This document shows positions 25,362-32,715 of a DNA stretch of 37,890 bases, one piece after another. Positions within the stretch are counted from its first letter, which is position 1. Every line of letters starts with the position of its first letter. The position numbers and the translations under genes were made by a program. The notes beneath the pieces were generated by a model, which saw only the letters and a list, made by a program, of their open reading frames with translations, did not search any database and was not told the DNA's origin. Origin of the DNA: Alphaproteobacteria bacterium (GTDB lineage Bacteria > Pseudomonadota > Alphaproteobacteria > Rhodobacterales > Rhodobacteraceae); contig JAUHWP010000017.1 of the NCBI GenBank assembly GCA_030424645.1, forward strand, positions 1 through 37,890, written 5' to 3'.

Positions 25362-27023
25362 TCAGGGGCGGCTTGCGCGGGCCATCAGGGCCACGGCACA
25401 CAGGCCGACCGCGATGACCATCAGCGCCGGCGGGGCGGCCTGGCCCAGTTGCTCAAGCGAGGCTTGCTCGTAGACGCGGGTGGCCAGCGTGCCATAGTTG
25501 AACGGGCGCAGGAGCAAGGTGGCAGGCAGTTCTTTCACGCTGTCCACGAATACCAGAAGCAAGGCAGTGCCGACCGAGCCTCTTATCAGGGGGACATAGA
25601 CCTCGGACAGCGCACCGCGGGCCGAGCGCCCCAGGGATCGGGCCGCCATCGGAAGGTTGGGCGAGACACGCCCGATCGCGGCATCTGCGGCCCCCTGGGC
25701 AATGGCAAAGAAACGCACGCAATAGGCATAGACGACGGCAAAGGCCGTGCCGGTCATCATCAAGCCGGGATCCCATCCGGTCATTGCCAGGATACCATCG
25801 GCAAGCATGTTGTCCGTGGCGGCCATCGGAATCAGGATGCCGATGCCAAGCACGGCGCCGGGGGCGGCATAACCGATGGTGGTCAGCGGCATGAGCTTGC
25901 GCGGCAGGGAATGACCGGACAGTCGCACACCATAGACAAGAAACAGTGCGGCAGTGACGGTCACGACGGCGGCGACACCCCCCACCGTCAGCGTATGCCA
26001 CAGCGCCGAGGCCAACCCGTTCGACAGCCAGTATTCCGGTTTGGCAATGGCGTGCCCAAGCAACACACCGACCGGCAGGACAAATCCGACCGCGAAGGGG
26101 ATGGCACAGGCAATCAGGGCAGCGATGCCCGGCACAAGCGCCAGCCTGCGCGCCTCGACCGGGCGGCTTTGACGCGACATCCGATAGAAGCGGCTGCGGG
26201 ATCGGCTGATCCTTTCAAGCGCGGCCAGCAGAAAGACGAACACAAGGATCACCATCGCGATTTGCGCGGCCCCGCCGGCGTTATGGCTTTCCAGCCAGAC
26301 CGTGAAGATACCCGTGGTCAGGGTCTGCACGGCAAAGTAGTCCACCACGCCGAAATCAGATACGGTCTCCATCATCACGATGGCAACACCGGCGGCGATG
26401 GCGGGGCGGGCCAAGGGCATACCCACCCGCCAGAACCGGGCAAACGGGCCGGCACCAAGGGCGCGGGCGACCTCGTAGGCGTCGCCGGACTGTTCACGAA
26501 ACGCAGCGCGCGCCAACAGGAAAACATAGGGGTTCAGCGCGGCTGCCAGAACGATCACGGCCGCCCAGCGCGACCGGATCTGGGGAAACCAGTAATCGGC
26601 GGCATTGTTCCAGCCGAACATGGCGCGCAGACCTGTTTGCACAGGCCCCGCATATTCCAGGAAATCGACCAGGGCATATGCCCCGACATAGGCGGGGATC
26701 GCCAGCGGGGTCAGCAACAACCATTCCAGCCAGCGCGCACCGGGAAACCGATACATCGTGATCAACCATGCCGATCCCGTGCCCACCGCAGCCGACAACA
26801 TGCCGACCGAAAGGCACAGCAGAAGCGTGTTCGTGACATAGCGCGGCAGCGTCGTGTTCAGAAGATGCGGCCACGCATTCTCGGCCGGTGTCATCGCCAG
26901 CCAGACGATTGACAGGATCGGCAGCAAGACCAAGATCGCGATCACGAACGCCCCGAGCGACCAAAGGTCCGGCAGGCGGAGCGTGCGGCGCGGCGTTGCA
27001 ATCTGAGTCTTTTGGTCAGTCAT
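25362..27023 (-). CDS. FbpB-type Fe3+ ABC transporter permease (double module)
   Basis: The 553-residue inner-membrane protein consists of two fused binding-protein-dependent permease modules of about six helices each. Each module has an EAA-type loop: YEVARALGAGPFARFWRVGMPLA-like sequence near residues 183-205 and AARSLGRSARGALSEVYVPL in the second half. The double-length permease and sequence resemble FbpB/SfuB/HitB ferric iron importers; thiamine (ThiP) and 2-aminoethylphosphonate permeases have the same design. No binding protein or ATPase gene is adjacent, so its partners must be encoded elsewhere. It is divergent from the gene at 27113. I see no obvious iron-responsive operator in the short gap. 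Confidence 0.85.
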   Translation of the reverse strand: MTDQKTQIATPRRTLRLPDLWSLGAFVIAILVLLPILSIVWLAMTPAENAWPHLLNTTLPRYVTNTLLLCLSVGMLSAAVGTGSAWLITMYRFPGARWLEWLLLTPLAIPAYVGAYALVDFLEYAGPVQTGLRAMFGWNNAADYWFPQIRSRWAAVIVLAAALNPYVFLLARAAFREQSGDAYEVARALGAGPFARFWRVGMPLARPAIAAGVAIVMMETVSDFGVVDYFAVQTLTTGIFTVWLESHNAGGAAQIAMVILVFVFLLAALERISRSRSRFYRMSRQSRPVEARRLALVPGIAALIACAIPFAVGFVLPVGVLLGHAIAKPEYWLSNGLASALWHTLTVGGVAAVVTVTAALFLVYGVRLSGHSLPRKLMPLTTIGYAAPGAVLGIGILIPMAATDNMLADGILAMTGWDPGLMMTGTAFAVVYAYCVRFFAIAQGAADAAIGRVSPNLPMAARSLGRSARGALSEVYVPLIRGSVGTALLLVFVDSVKELPATLLLRPFNYGTLATRVYEQASLEQLGQAAPPALMVIAVGLCAVALMARASRP

Positions 27024-27112
27024 GATTTGCCCGTTTTGCCCGAAACAGGTTTAAGTGTCCAGAAAACCAACATATGTTTCATTGGATCGAGCGAATTGAG
27101 GGTCCGTTCCTT

Positions 27113-27988
27113 ATGCAAATCTGTTTCCACATTGGCGCCCACTGCACCGACGACGATCAATTGATCAAATCGCTGCTGAAAAACAGCGGTCAGCTGGCAA
27201 AAATGGGTATCGCCGTGCCGGGCCCCGGGCGGTATCGTGGGCTTGTGTCGGACGCGCTGGTCAAGCTTCAGGGCGCCCCTGCCGATGATGACACGCAGGA
27301 TATGCTGCTGGATGCCTTCGTCGACAGCACCGATACCGGGCGGCTGATCCTGGGGCACAAGAATTTCCTGGGGGCACCGCACCGCGCCCTTGAGCACAAT
27401 CAGCTTTATCACCTGGCGCAACGCAACACCGCCTGGATACGCAACCTGTTCGCCAATCACGAGGTCAGCTTCTTCCTTGGGTTGCGCAATCCCGCGACTT
27501 TCATGCCTGCCCTCCTGAAAGCCATGCCAGCGCCAGAACGTGCATCGCTGCTTGCGCAGGTCGATCCAAACAGCTTGCGCTGGTCCGAGATGCTCAACAC
27601 GATCCGCGCGGCCAATCCGGACACCCCGATCACGGTGTGGTGCAACGAAGACAGCCCGTTGCTGTGGCCCGAGATCATGCGCCAGATCACCGGTGTGGAC
27701 GACAGCGTGCACCTGCAAGGGACGCTTGACGTGATCGCCCCCATCGTGACGCCGGAAGGGCTCGCGCGGATGCAGGAATATCTCGGCCAGGCCGACCTTT
27801 CCGGCGCCGTGGAACGTCGGCAAGCGATCTCTGACCTTCTTGAGGAATACGCGATCCTTGACGAGATCGAAGAAGAGATTGACCTGCCGGGCTGGACCGA
27901 ACCGATGATCGAGGCGCTGACCGACGCTTATGACGAGGATCTGGACGAGATCGAACGTATCGAAGGCGTCACGCTTCTGGCCAACTGA
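27113..27988 (+). CDS. Degenerate sulfotransferase-like conserved protein
   Basis: The 291-residue protein opens with QICFHIGAHCTDDDQLIKSL, followed by NSGQLAKMGIAVPGPGRYRG. This matches the start of many Rhodobacteraceae sulfotransferase-like proteins, whose PAPS-binding loop reads HIGAHKTGTT, but here the Lys and the GTT are replaced by Cys and DDD. FFLGLRNPATFMPALLKA resembles the 3'-phosphate-binding segment. The C-terminus is strongly acidic. Catalysis with PAPS is therefore doubtful. The ATG at 27113 (GAGGG about 10 bases upstream, homology begins there) is preferred over one at 27074. It is divergent from the iron permease; the function is unknown. Confidence 0.7.
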   Translation: MQICFHIGAHCTDDDQLIKSLLKNSGQLAKMGIAVPGPGRYRGLVSDALVKLQGAPADDDTQDMLLDAFVDSTDTGRLILGHKNFLGAPHRALEHNQLYHLAQRNTAWIRNLFANHEVSFFLGLRNPATFMPALLKAMPAPERASLLAQVDPNSLRWSEMLNTIRAANPDTPITVWCNEDSPLLWPEIMRQITGVDDSVHLQGTLDVIAPIVTPEGLARMQEYLGQADLSGAVERRQAISDLLEEYAILDEIEEEIDLPGWTEPMIEALTDAYDEDLDEIERIEGVTLLAN

Positions 27989-27998
27989 GCCGTCAGAC

Positions 27999-28024
27999 AA
28001 AAAAACCCGCCAGAGCGGCGGGTT
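27999..28024 (-). terminator. Rho-independent terminator of gapR
   Basis: An 8-bp perfect stem (AACCCGCC/GGCGGGTT) with a 5-base loop is followed on the minus strand by a run of seven T, two of them pairing in the stem base. It lies 25 bases past the gapR stop. The plus strand has no T-run after the hairpin, so it acts mainly on gapR transcripts, though the hairpin also follows the convergent gene ending at 27988. Confidence 0.9.
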
Positions 28025-28048
28025 CCTTGGCTTCGCGGCAGGCGGCGC

Positions 28049-28306
28049 TTACATGCCCAGCGCTTCCTTGTACATTTCCAGAACCGCTTCTTCCTCGGCG
28101 ATGTCATCCTTGTCGCGTTTACGCAATGCGATCAGCTTGCGCATCACCTTGGTGTCGTAACCGCGCGCCTTGGCTTCGGCCATCACCTCTTTCTGCTGGT
28201 CGGCAAGGTCTTTCTTTTCCATATCCAGCCGCTCGATCCGTTCAATGAACTGGCGCAGTTCATTGGCGGTTACGCGATAGCTGTTGTCGGCCTGAGTGTC
28301 GTCCAT
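28049..28306 (-). CDS. gapR: GapR-family DNA-binding protein (DUF2312)
   Basis: The 85-residue, mostly helical protein matches the alphaproteobacterial DUF2312 family: ELRQFIERIERLDMEKKDL, then AKARGYDTKVMRKLIALRK and EEEAVLEMYKEAL. In Caulobacter GapR clamps around overtwisted DNA ahead of replication and transcription and helps topoisomerases. The open frame extends far upstream, but the ATG at 28306 matches the family start and has GAGGA 5-6 bases before it. It is a single gene with its own terminator. Confidence 0.93.
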   Translation of the reverse strand: MDDTQADNSYRVTANELRQFIERIERLDMEKKDLADQQKEVMAEAKARGYDTKVMRKLIALRKRDKDDIAEEEAVLEMYKEALGM

Positions 28307-28459
28307 GGGGTCCTCTTCTTCGGGTTGCCCATCACTATCCCGTCGCCCTGCCCGCTTCAAGGGCCGCCGCCACAGCAAATTTGTCGACTGCAGGTCTTCG
28401 CCGGGGTTGCGCCAAACCCCGTGGCGCGCTAGGCGATCTTCACGGATACGGAGGACGCC

Positions 28460-28675
28460 ATGGAGTGGCTGATCATCATCGGGGCGATCTTGTCTCTTGT
28501 CGGGCTGGCCGGTCTCTTGACCAGTGCCTTCAGGGTCATGAAGGCCAAGCGCGAGAACCTGGAGGACGACGCCTTGCGCGCGCGGGTTCAGAAAGCGATG
28601 ACCCTGAACATGGGGGGGCTTGCCCTGTCCGTGATCGGGCTGATGTGCGTGATCCTGGGTGTGTCGCTGACCTGA
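28460..28675 (+). CDS. Small two-helix membrane protein, unknown function
   Basis: The 71-residue protein has two predicted transmembrane segments, LIIIGAILSLVGLAGLLTSA (about 4-23) and GGLALSVIGLMCVILGVSL (about 52-70), joined by a charged cytoplasmic loop (RVMKAKRENLEDDALRARVQ). GGAGGA lies 5 bases before the ATG, which supports real translation. It stands alone on the plus strand between gapR and the hydratase/dehydrogenase gene. I do not recognise a family with a known role. Confidence 0.7.
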   Translation: MEWLIIIGAILSLVGLAGLLTSAFRVMKAKRENLEDDALRARVQKAMTLNMGGLALSVIGLMCVILGVSLT

Positions 28676-28702
28676 CGCCGGACGCTGCCCCGGCACCTTG
28701 TC

Positions 28703-30796
28703 TCAGTCGTCGTTCAGATCACTGAAATGACGGCCGTTCTTGATCAACTCGTCAAACAGCGGGGACGGTGCCCAGAATTTCGGCTCTTCCGTTTGATAGG
28801 ATGCCAGCGCGTTCTTCACCGACAACAATCCACGCTGGTCTGCCGCCATCATCGGGCCACCCCGGAAGCGCGGAAACCCATAGCCATAAAGCATGACCAC
28901 GTCGATATCCGATGGGCGAAGCGCAATCCCTTCGTCCAACAGCCGCGCACCTTCGTTGACCATCGCGTTCAGGCAGCGTTGCTGGATTTCATCGACCGGG
29001 AAGTCGCGGGGCGTGATCCCTTTCTTGCGCCGCTCATCCTCGACGATGGCCAGCGCATCATGGTTTTCGACCGGCCCAAGCCCGTGACCGTGCACATAGT
29101 AACCCCGCCCGGCCTTCTGACCGAACCAGCCTTCCTCGCACATCCGGTCGCCGATCGCGACATAGCGGTCGTTGGGGTCGCGCGTCGCGGCAAGGCGTTT
29201 GCGGCGTGCCCATGAAATATCCAGCCCCGCCATATCCAGCACCTGATATGGTCCGACCGGAAAACCATAGGCGCGCATCGCGGCGTCGATCCGGGCGGGG
29301 CTTGCCCCGTCTTCCAGCATGAAATCCGCCGCCAGACGATAGGCCGCCAGTATGCGATTTCCAATGAAACCGTCCGCAACACCGGCGCGCACCGGCACCT
29401 TCCGAAGCTTCCTGGCCAGCGCAAAACCGGTGGCAACAACATCGCGGTGGGTCTTTTCCCCGACCACGATTTCAAGCAGCTTCATGATATGGGCCGGTGA
29501 AAAGAAGTGATACCCGACCACATCCTGGGGGCGGGAAATCGTCGCGGCCAATGCGTCGATATCCAGATACGACGTGTTGGTGGCCAGAATGGCACCGGGG
29601 CGCATGACCTTGTCCAACTGCGCGAACACATCGCGCTTGACGGCTTCGTCTTCAAACACCGCCTCGATCACCAGATCGACCTGCGACAGGCGGGCCATAT
29701 CGGTCGTGCCGTGCAGGCGCGACATGCAGTCATCGGCAGTGGCCTGTTCAATCCGCCCCTTGCTGACCGACTTTTCGTAATTATCCCGGATCCGGGCCAC
29801 GCCACGCCCCAGCCCGTCATCGTCACGTTCAACCAATGTGACGGGGAACCCGGCATCAAGGCAGGAAATGGCGATACCGGTGCCCATGGTGCCCGCCCCG
29901 ACGACCCCGATGCTCGACACCTCGCGCACTCTGGCGCCGTCAAGCTCGGGCACTTTGGCGGCCCGTCGTTCGGCAAAGAACGCATGGCGCAAAGCGGTGG
30001 CTTCCGGCCCCGTTTCGCAATCGTCAAAGCACTGGCGTTCCAGCGCGACCCCGGCCTCGAACGGCAGCAGCAGCGCTGCTTCGACGCAGTCCACGATGCG
30101 CCGGACCGATGGAACGAAATTACCGGCGACGCGCGCACGCCAGGACCGGACCGCTTCGGTGAACGTGACCGGATCGGCAAAACCTTCGCTGCGGTCACGG
30201 GTCGGTCGCGTGGCGGTGCCTTGCGCAATCATGTTCCTGGCCGATGCAAGTGCGGCCCGATCCAGATTCTTGTGGATCACTTTCTCGATCAGGCCCAGCT
30301 CTTCCGCCCTGTCCGCGGTGATCGGTTTGCCGGTGATCATCAGGTCCAATGCCGCATTCGCCCCGATAATGCGCGGCACCCGCTGCGTGCCGCCGCCCCC
30401 CGGCAGCACACCCAGATTGACCTCGGGCAATCCCATGGTCGCATCATGCAGCGCGATACGATAATGGCAGGCCAATGCAAGTTCGAACCCGCCGCCGAGC
30501 GCATGGCCATGGATGGCCGCCAGAACCGGTTTTTTGCAGGCTTCGATCCGGGTGCAGACATCCGACAGGATGGGCGCCGCGCGGGGGCGCCCGAATTCAC
30601 GCACATCGGCACCGGCTGGAAATGTCTTGCCCTCGGCCGCCAGAACGATGGCCCCGACACTGTCATCGGCATCGGCACGTTCGAACGCGTCGATCAGGCC
30701 CTGCCGCACCGCCTGGCTCAGTGCATTGACGGGAGGGTTTGAAATCCTGATCAGCGCGATGCCGTCTGTAACGTCATAGTGAACCTGTGCTGTCAT
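28703..30796 (-). CDS. Bifunctional enoyl-CoA hydratase / 3-hydroxyacyl-CoA dehydrogenase
   Basis: The 697-residue protein is FadB/FadJ-like. The N-terminal crotonase domain has AAIHGHALGGGFELALACHY with Glu105, then GLPEVNLGVLPGGGG with Glu125, the two catalytic glutamates. The NAD-binding domain starts with VVGAGTMGTGIAIS (about 298-311) and carries the catalytic His430 in GYHFFSPAH; two C-terminal helical 3HCDH domains follow. It hydrates 2-enoyl-CoA and oxidises the 3-hydroxyacyl-CoA with NAD+. The ATG at 30796 has GGAGG 5 bases upstream and is preferred over one 8 codons earlier. No thiolase or acyl-CoA dehydrogenase gene is adjacent. The palindrome shared with the paa promoter suggests it may supply the PaaF/PaaH steps. 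Confidence 0.92.
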   Translation of the reverse strand: MTAQVHYDVTDGIALIRISNPPVNALSQAVRQGLIDAFERADADDSVGAIVLAAEGKTFPAGADVREFGRPRAAPILSDVCTRIEACKKPVLAAIHGHALGGGFELALACHYRIALHDATMGLPEVNLGVLPGGGGTQRVPRIIGANAALDLMITGKPITADRAEELGLIEKVIHKNLDRAALASARNMIAQGTATRPTRDRSEGFADPVTFTEAVRSWRARVAGNFVPSVRRIVDCVEAALLLPFEAGVALERQCFDDCETGPEATALRHAFFAERRAAKVPELDGARVREVSSIGVVGAGTMGTGIAISCLDAGFPVTLVERDDDGLGRGVARIRDNYEKSVSKGRIEQATADDCMSRLHGTTDMARLSQVDLVIEAVFEDEAVKRDVFAQLDKVMRPGAILATNTSYLDIDALAATISRPQDVVGYHFFSPAHIMKLLEIVVGEKTHRDVVATGFALARKLRKVPVRAGVADGFIGNRILAAYRLAADFMLEDGASPARIDAAMRAYGFPVGPYQVLDMAGLDISWARRKRLAATRDPNDRYVAIGDRMCEEGWFGQKAGRGYYVHGHGLGPVENHDALAIVEDERRKKGITPRDFPVDEIQQRCLNAMVNEGARLLDEGIALRPSDIDVVMLYGYGFPRFRGGPMMAADQRGLLSVKNALASYQTEEPKFWAPSPLFDELIKNGRHFSDLNDD

Positions 30797-30878
30797 CTGC
30801 GCCTCCGTCCCTGCCTGCATTCAATCGCCAGATTAAAACGCATTTTGTCAATGGGCTGGAGGCAAAAAACAACTATTC

Positions 30879-30894
30879 CCGACCGATTGGTCGG
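30879..30894. promoter_or_regulatory. Palindromic operator upstream of the hydratase/dehydrogenase gene
   Basis: CCGACC-GATT-GGTCGG is a perfect 6+4+6 inverted repeat 83 bases upstream of the start codon, flanked by TTC and GAAA. The identical outer arms recur at 37839-37854, and a 10/12 match lies over the paa promoter at 16632-16647. A TTGACA on the minus strand (30847-30852) could be a -35 element downstream of it, without a clear -10. A TetR-like acyl-CoA-responsive regulator is the likeliest ligand. Confidence 0.6.
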
Positions 30895-30959
30895 AAATGC
30901 TGCGGGCAGAGCACAACAGGATTTGCGCGCGCAAGCCAGGCCGCGCGCGCCAGTGCCGG

Positions 30960-31172
30960 TCAGACCGGCAAGTTGTCGAACAGATCGTCAGCATCATCCG
31001 ATTCAAGATCAGCTTCGAACTTGCGAAAATCCTCGGGCACCGGCTGCCCGGTTTTTTCGAGTTCCGCGATTTTCTCGCGCAACTGTTCTTGCAACACATG
31101 GCGATCTTCAGGCCGCTTGGCGATTTCATCCAGGATCATACTGATCGAGGCTTTAAGCTCTTCAAATGCCAT
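30960..31172 (-). CDS. Conserved small acidic protein, unknown function
   Basis: The 70-residue protein is predicted to be helical in its first 45 residues (LKASISMILDEIAKRPEDRH and LQEQLREKIAELEKTG) and ends in a strongly acidic tail, ESDDADDLFDNLPV. AGGAGAAA directly precedes the ATG at 31172; an upstream in-frame start lacks one. It follows the DksA/TraR-type gene by 65 bases on the same strand and is probably co-transcribed with it. I do not recognise the family. Two GC-rich hairpins lie at and beyond its stop codon. Confidence 0.75.
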   Translation of the reverse strand: MAFEELKASISMILDEIAKRPEDRHVLQEQLREKIAELEKTGQPVPEDFRKFEADLESDDADDLFDNLPV

Positions 31173-31237
31173 TTTCTCCTCCAAGGTTGGTGATGATATG
31201 GTCAGGCAGATCACACCTTGTCAGCACCACAGATGCG

Positions 31238-31564
31238 TCAGGTGTGGTTCGCGGCGCAGTCTCGACAGAAGGGCGTGTGCGGTACGACATCAAGTCGTTC
31301 CGGCAGAATTTCGGCGCCACAGGTCACACAAAAGCCAAACTCGCCCTCATCCATCCGGGCAAGCGCCGCTTTGATCTTTACAAGCTCATCCTGCCCCGAA
31401 GTTCCCAAGCCTTCAAGCACTTCGTCTTCTTCACGCTCGACAGCCAGTTCTTCCCAGTCTTTTGAACTGTGGCTTTCCAACTCTTCCTCGATCTCATGCA
31501 ACCGCGCGTCCAGCTCTTTCTGGCGTGCCAGCAATATGTTTCGATACTTGTTCACATCAACCAT
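31238..31564 (-). CDS. DksA/TraR C4-type zinc-finger protein
   Basis: The 108-residue protein has an N-terminal helical hairpin (about residues 1-70, LLARQKELDARLHEIEEELE and EEDEVLEGLGTSGQDELVKI) and a C-terminal zinc finger, Cys79-x2-Cys82 and Cys100-x2-Cys103. DksA-like proteins enter the RNA polymerase secondary channel, often with ppGpp. The acidic tip motif DxxDxA of true DksA is not evident, and the protein is shorter than DksA (151 residues), so it is closer to the short TraR/YbiI-type group. AAGGAGAAA precedes the ATG. Confidence 0.85.
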   Translation of the reverse strand: MVDVNKYRNILLARQKELDARLHEIEEELESHSSKDWEELAVEREEDEVLEGLGTSGQDELVKIKAALARMDEGEFGFCVTCGAEILPERLDVVPHTPFCRDCAANHT

Positions 31565-31676
31565 GACGTTTCTCCTTCTCAGGTTGATATTGAAACCTGG
31601 GTCGGCATGTCGCTTTGATACAGGTCAAGCGGAACAGGACCGGTCGTCGCGCGAAGCCGTCAATATGTATCGTGGC

Positions 31677-32657
31677 TTATGTGGCGTCCGTGTCAATGCG
31701 GTCCTGCCCCGATTGCGGGATGTCGGCACGATCCTGTCGGGCGGCCCCGCCCGATGCGGGCGCGTCTTGGTCTGGTGCGGGGACCCGCCAGCCAAGCCGA
31801 AGCGCCCGCTGACCGGCTGCCTGCCCCAACCGGCAGGTTGCGCGCACCTGCCCGGACATATCTTCCAGATCGACCGCACCCAGCGCATCGCGCGACAAGG
31901 ACAGGGTGGCGCCCGGTGCCAATCCGGTCACCTCGTCCAGCGACATGCGCACGCGATGAAGAACCGCGTGAAGGTCCACCCGCGCCGTCAGGATGACCCG
32001 CGGCGCATCCGTATCGCCCTGCTGCTCGGCGCCAATCTCTGACGGCGGCTGAGGAAGGCTGGCGTCAAAGGGCAGCAGAAGCGACAGGGTCCCCTGCTTG
32101 CTGCCCGCCCCCAGATCAAGGGTCGCCTGGAAACGCCGATACGCGATATCGGGCAAAGTCATCGAAACGGCGCGGTAATCATCCAGTTGAACGGCAAACC
32201 GAAACCCGCCGCAGAGCGCCGCGACAGGCAGGTTCGCCTGTGTCAGTTCGGTTTCGAAAACCTCCAACACCTGGTCGAAAAAGTCGGCGCACATCGCCGC
32301 ATCGGTGCGCGTGGCCGCGCGTGGCGGCGCGGGCATCGGCAAGACGCGCCCGATGGTCTGCATTTCGATCACGGCGGCAATCAGGTCGGGATCTGCAATC
32401 AGCAGGCCAAACCGGCTGTCCGGGCCTTCCGCGATTGCAAGCAGGTCATGGTCGTCAACCTGACCGTCCAGCGCCGACAGGGTCACGCGGGTTTCGGCGA
32501 CACCGGTCGCCCTGAGGACAAGGCCGGCTGTCGCGTCGCCTGCGCGCGCCAGTGCCTTGCCCAATGCCCCAACCGCCGTCACCGGCGGTATTTCGGGCGG
32601 CGGGCGGCGGCTGCCGGTCATCTGGCGTATCGCACTGATCGGGGCGGGGTCAGCCAT
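31677..32657 (-). CDS. FliM/FliN C-terminal (SpoA) domain protein
   Basis: The 326-residue protein ends in a SpoA-type domain (about residues 220-295, LHAVLHRVRMSLDEVTGLAPG then LSRDALGAVDLEDMSGQ and ATCRLGQAAGQRALRLG). This is the fold of the FliM/FliN rotor-switch C-ring. The N-terminal part resembles the middle of FliM only loosely. No flagellar or type III secretion gene is nearby; instead it follows the symporter-kinase gene by 58 bases. The start is uncertain. A TTG at 32747 would overlap the kinase, the ATG at 32657 is preferred, and neither has a good ribosome-binding site. Confidence 0.7.
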   Translation of the reverse strand: MADPAPISAIRQMTGSRRPPPEIPPVTAVGALGKALARAGDATAGLVLRATGVAETRVTLSALDGQVDDHDLLAIAEGPDSRFGLLIADPDLIAAVIEMQTIGRVLPMPAPPRAATRTDAAMCADFFDQVLEVFETELTQANLPVAALCGGFRFAVQLDDYRAVSMTLPDIAYRRFQATLDLGAGSKQGTLSLLLPFDASLPQPPSEIGAEQQGDTDAPRVILTARVDLHAVLHRVRMSLDEVTGLAPGATLSLSRDALGAVDLEDMSGQVRATCRLGQAAGQRALRLGWRVPAPDQDAPASGGAARQDRADIPQSGQDRIDTDAT

Positions 32658-32715
32658 GTCTGGTCCGTTCTGGTCGCATAGCCTCAGACCTGCCAGCACA
32701 AGGTTTACAATTGGT

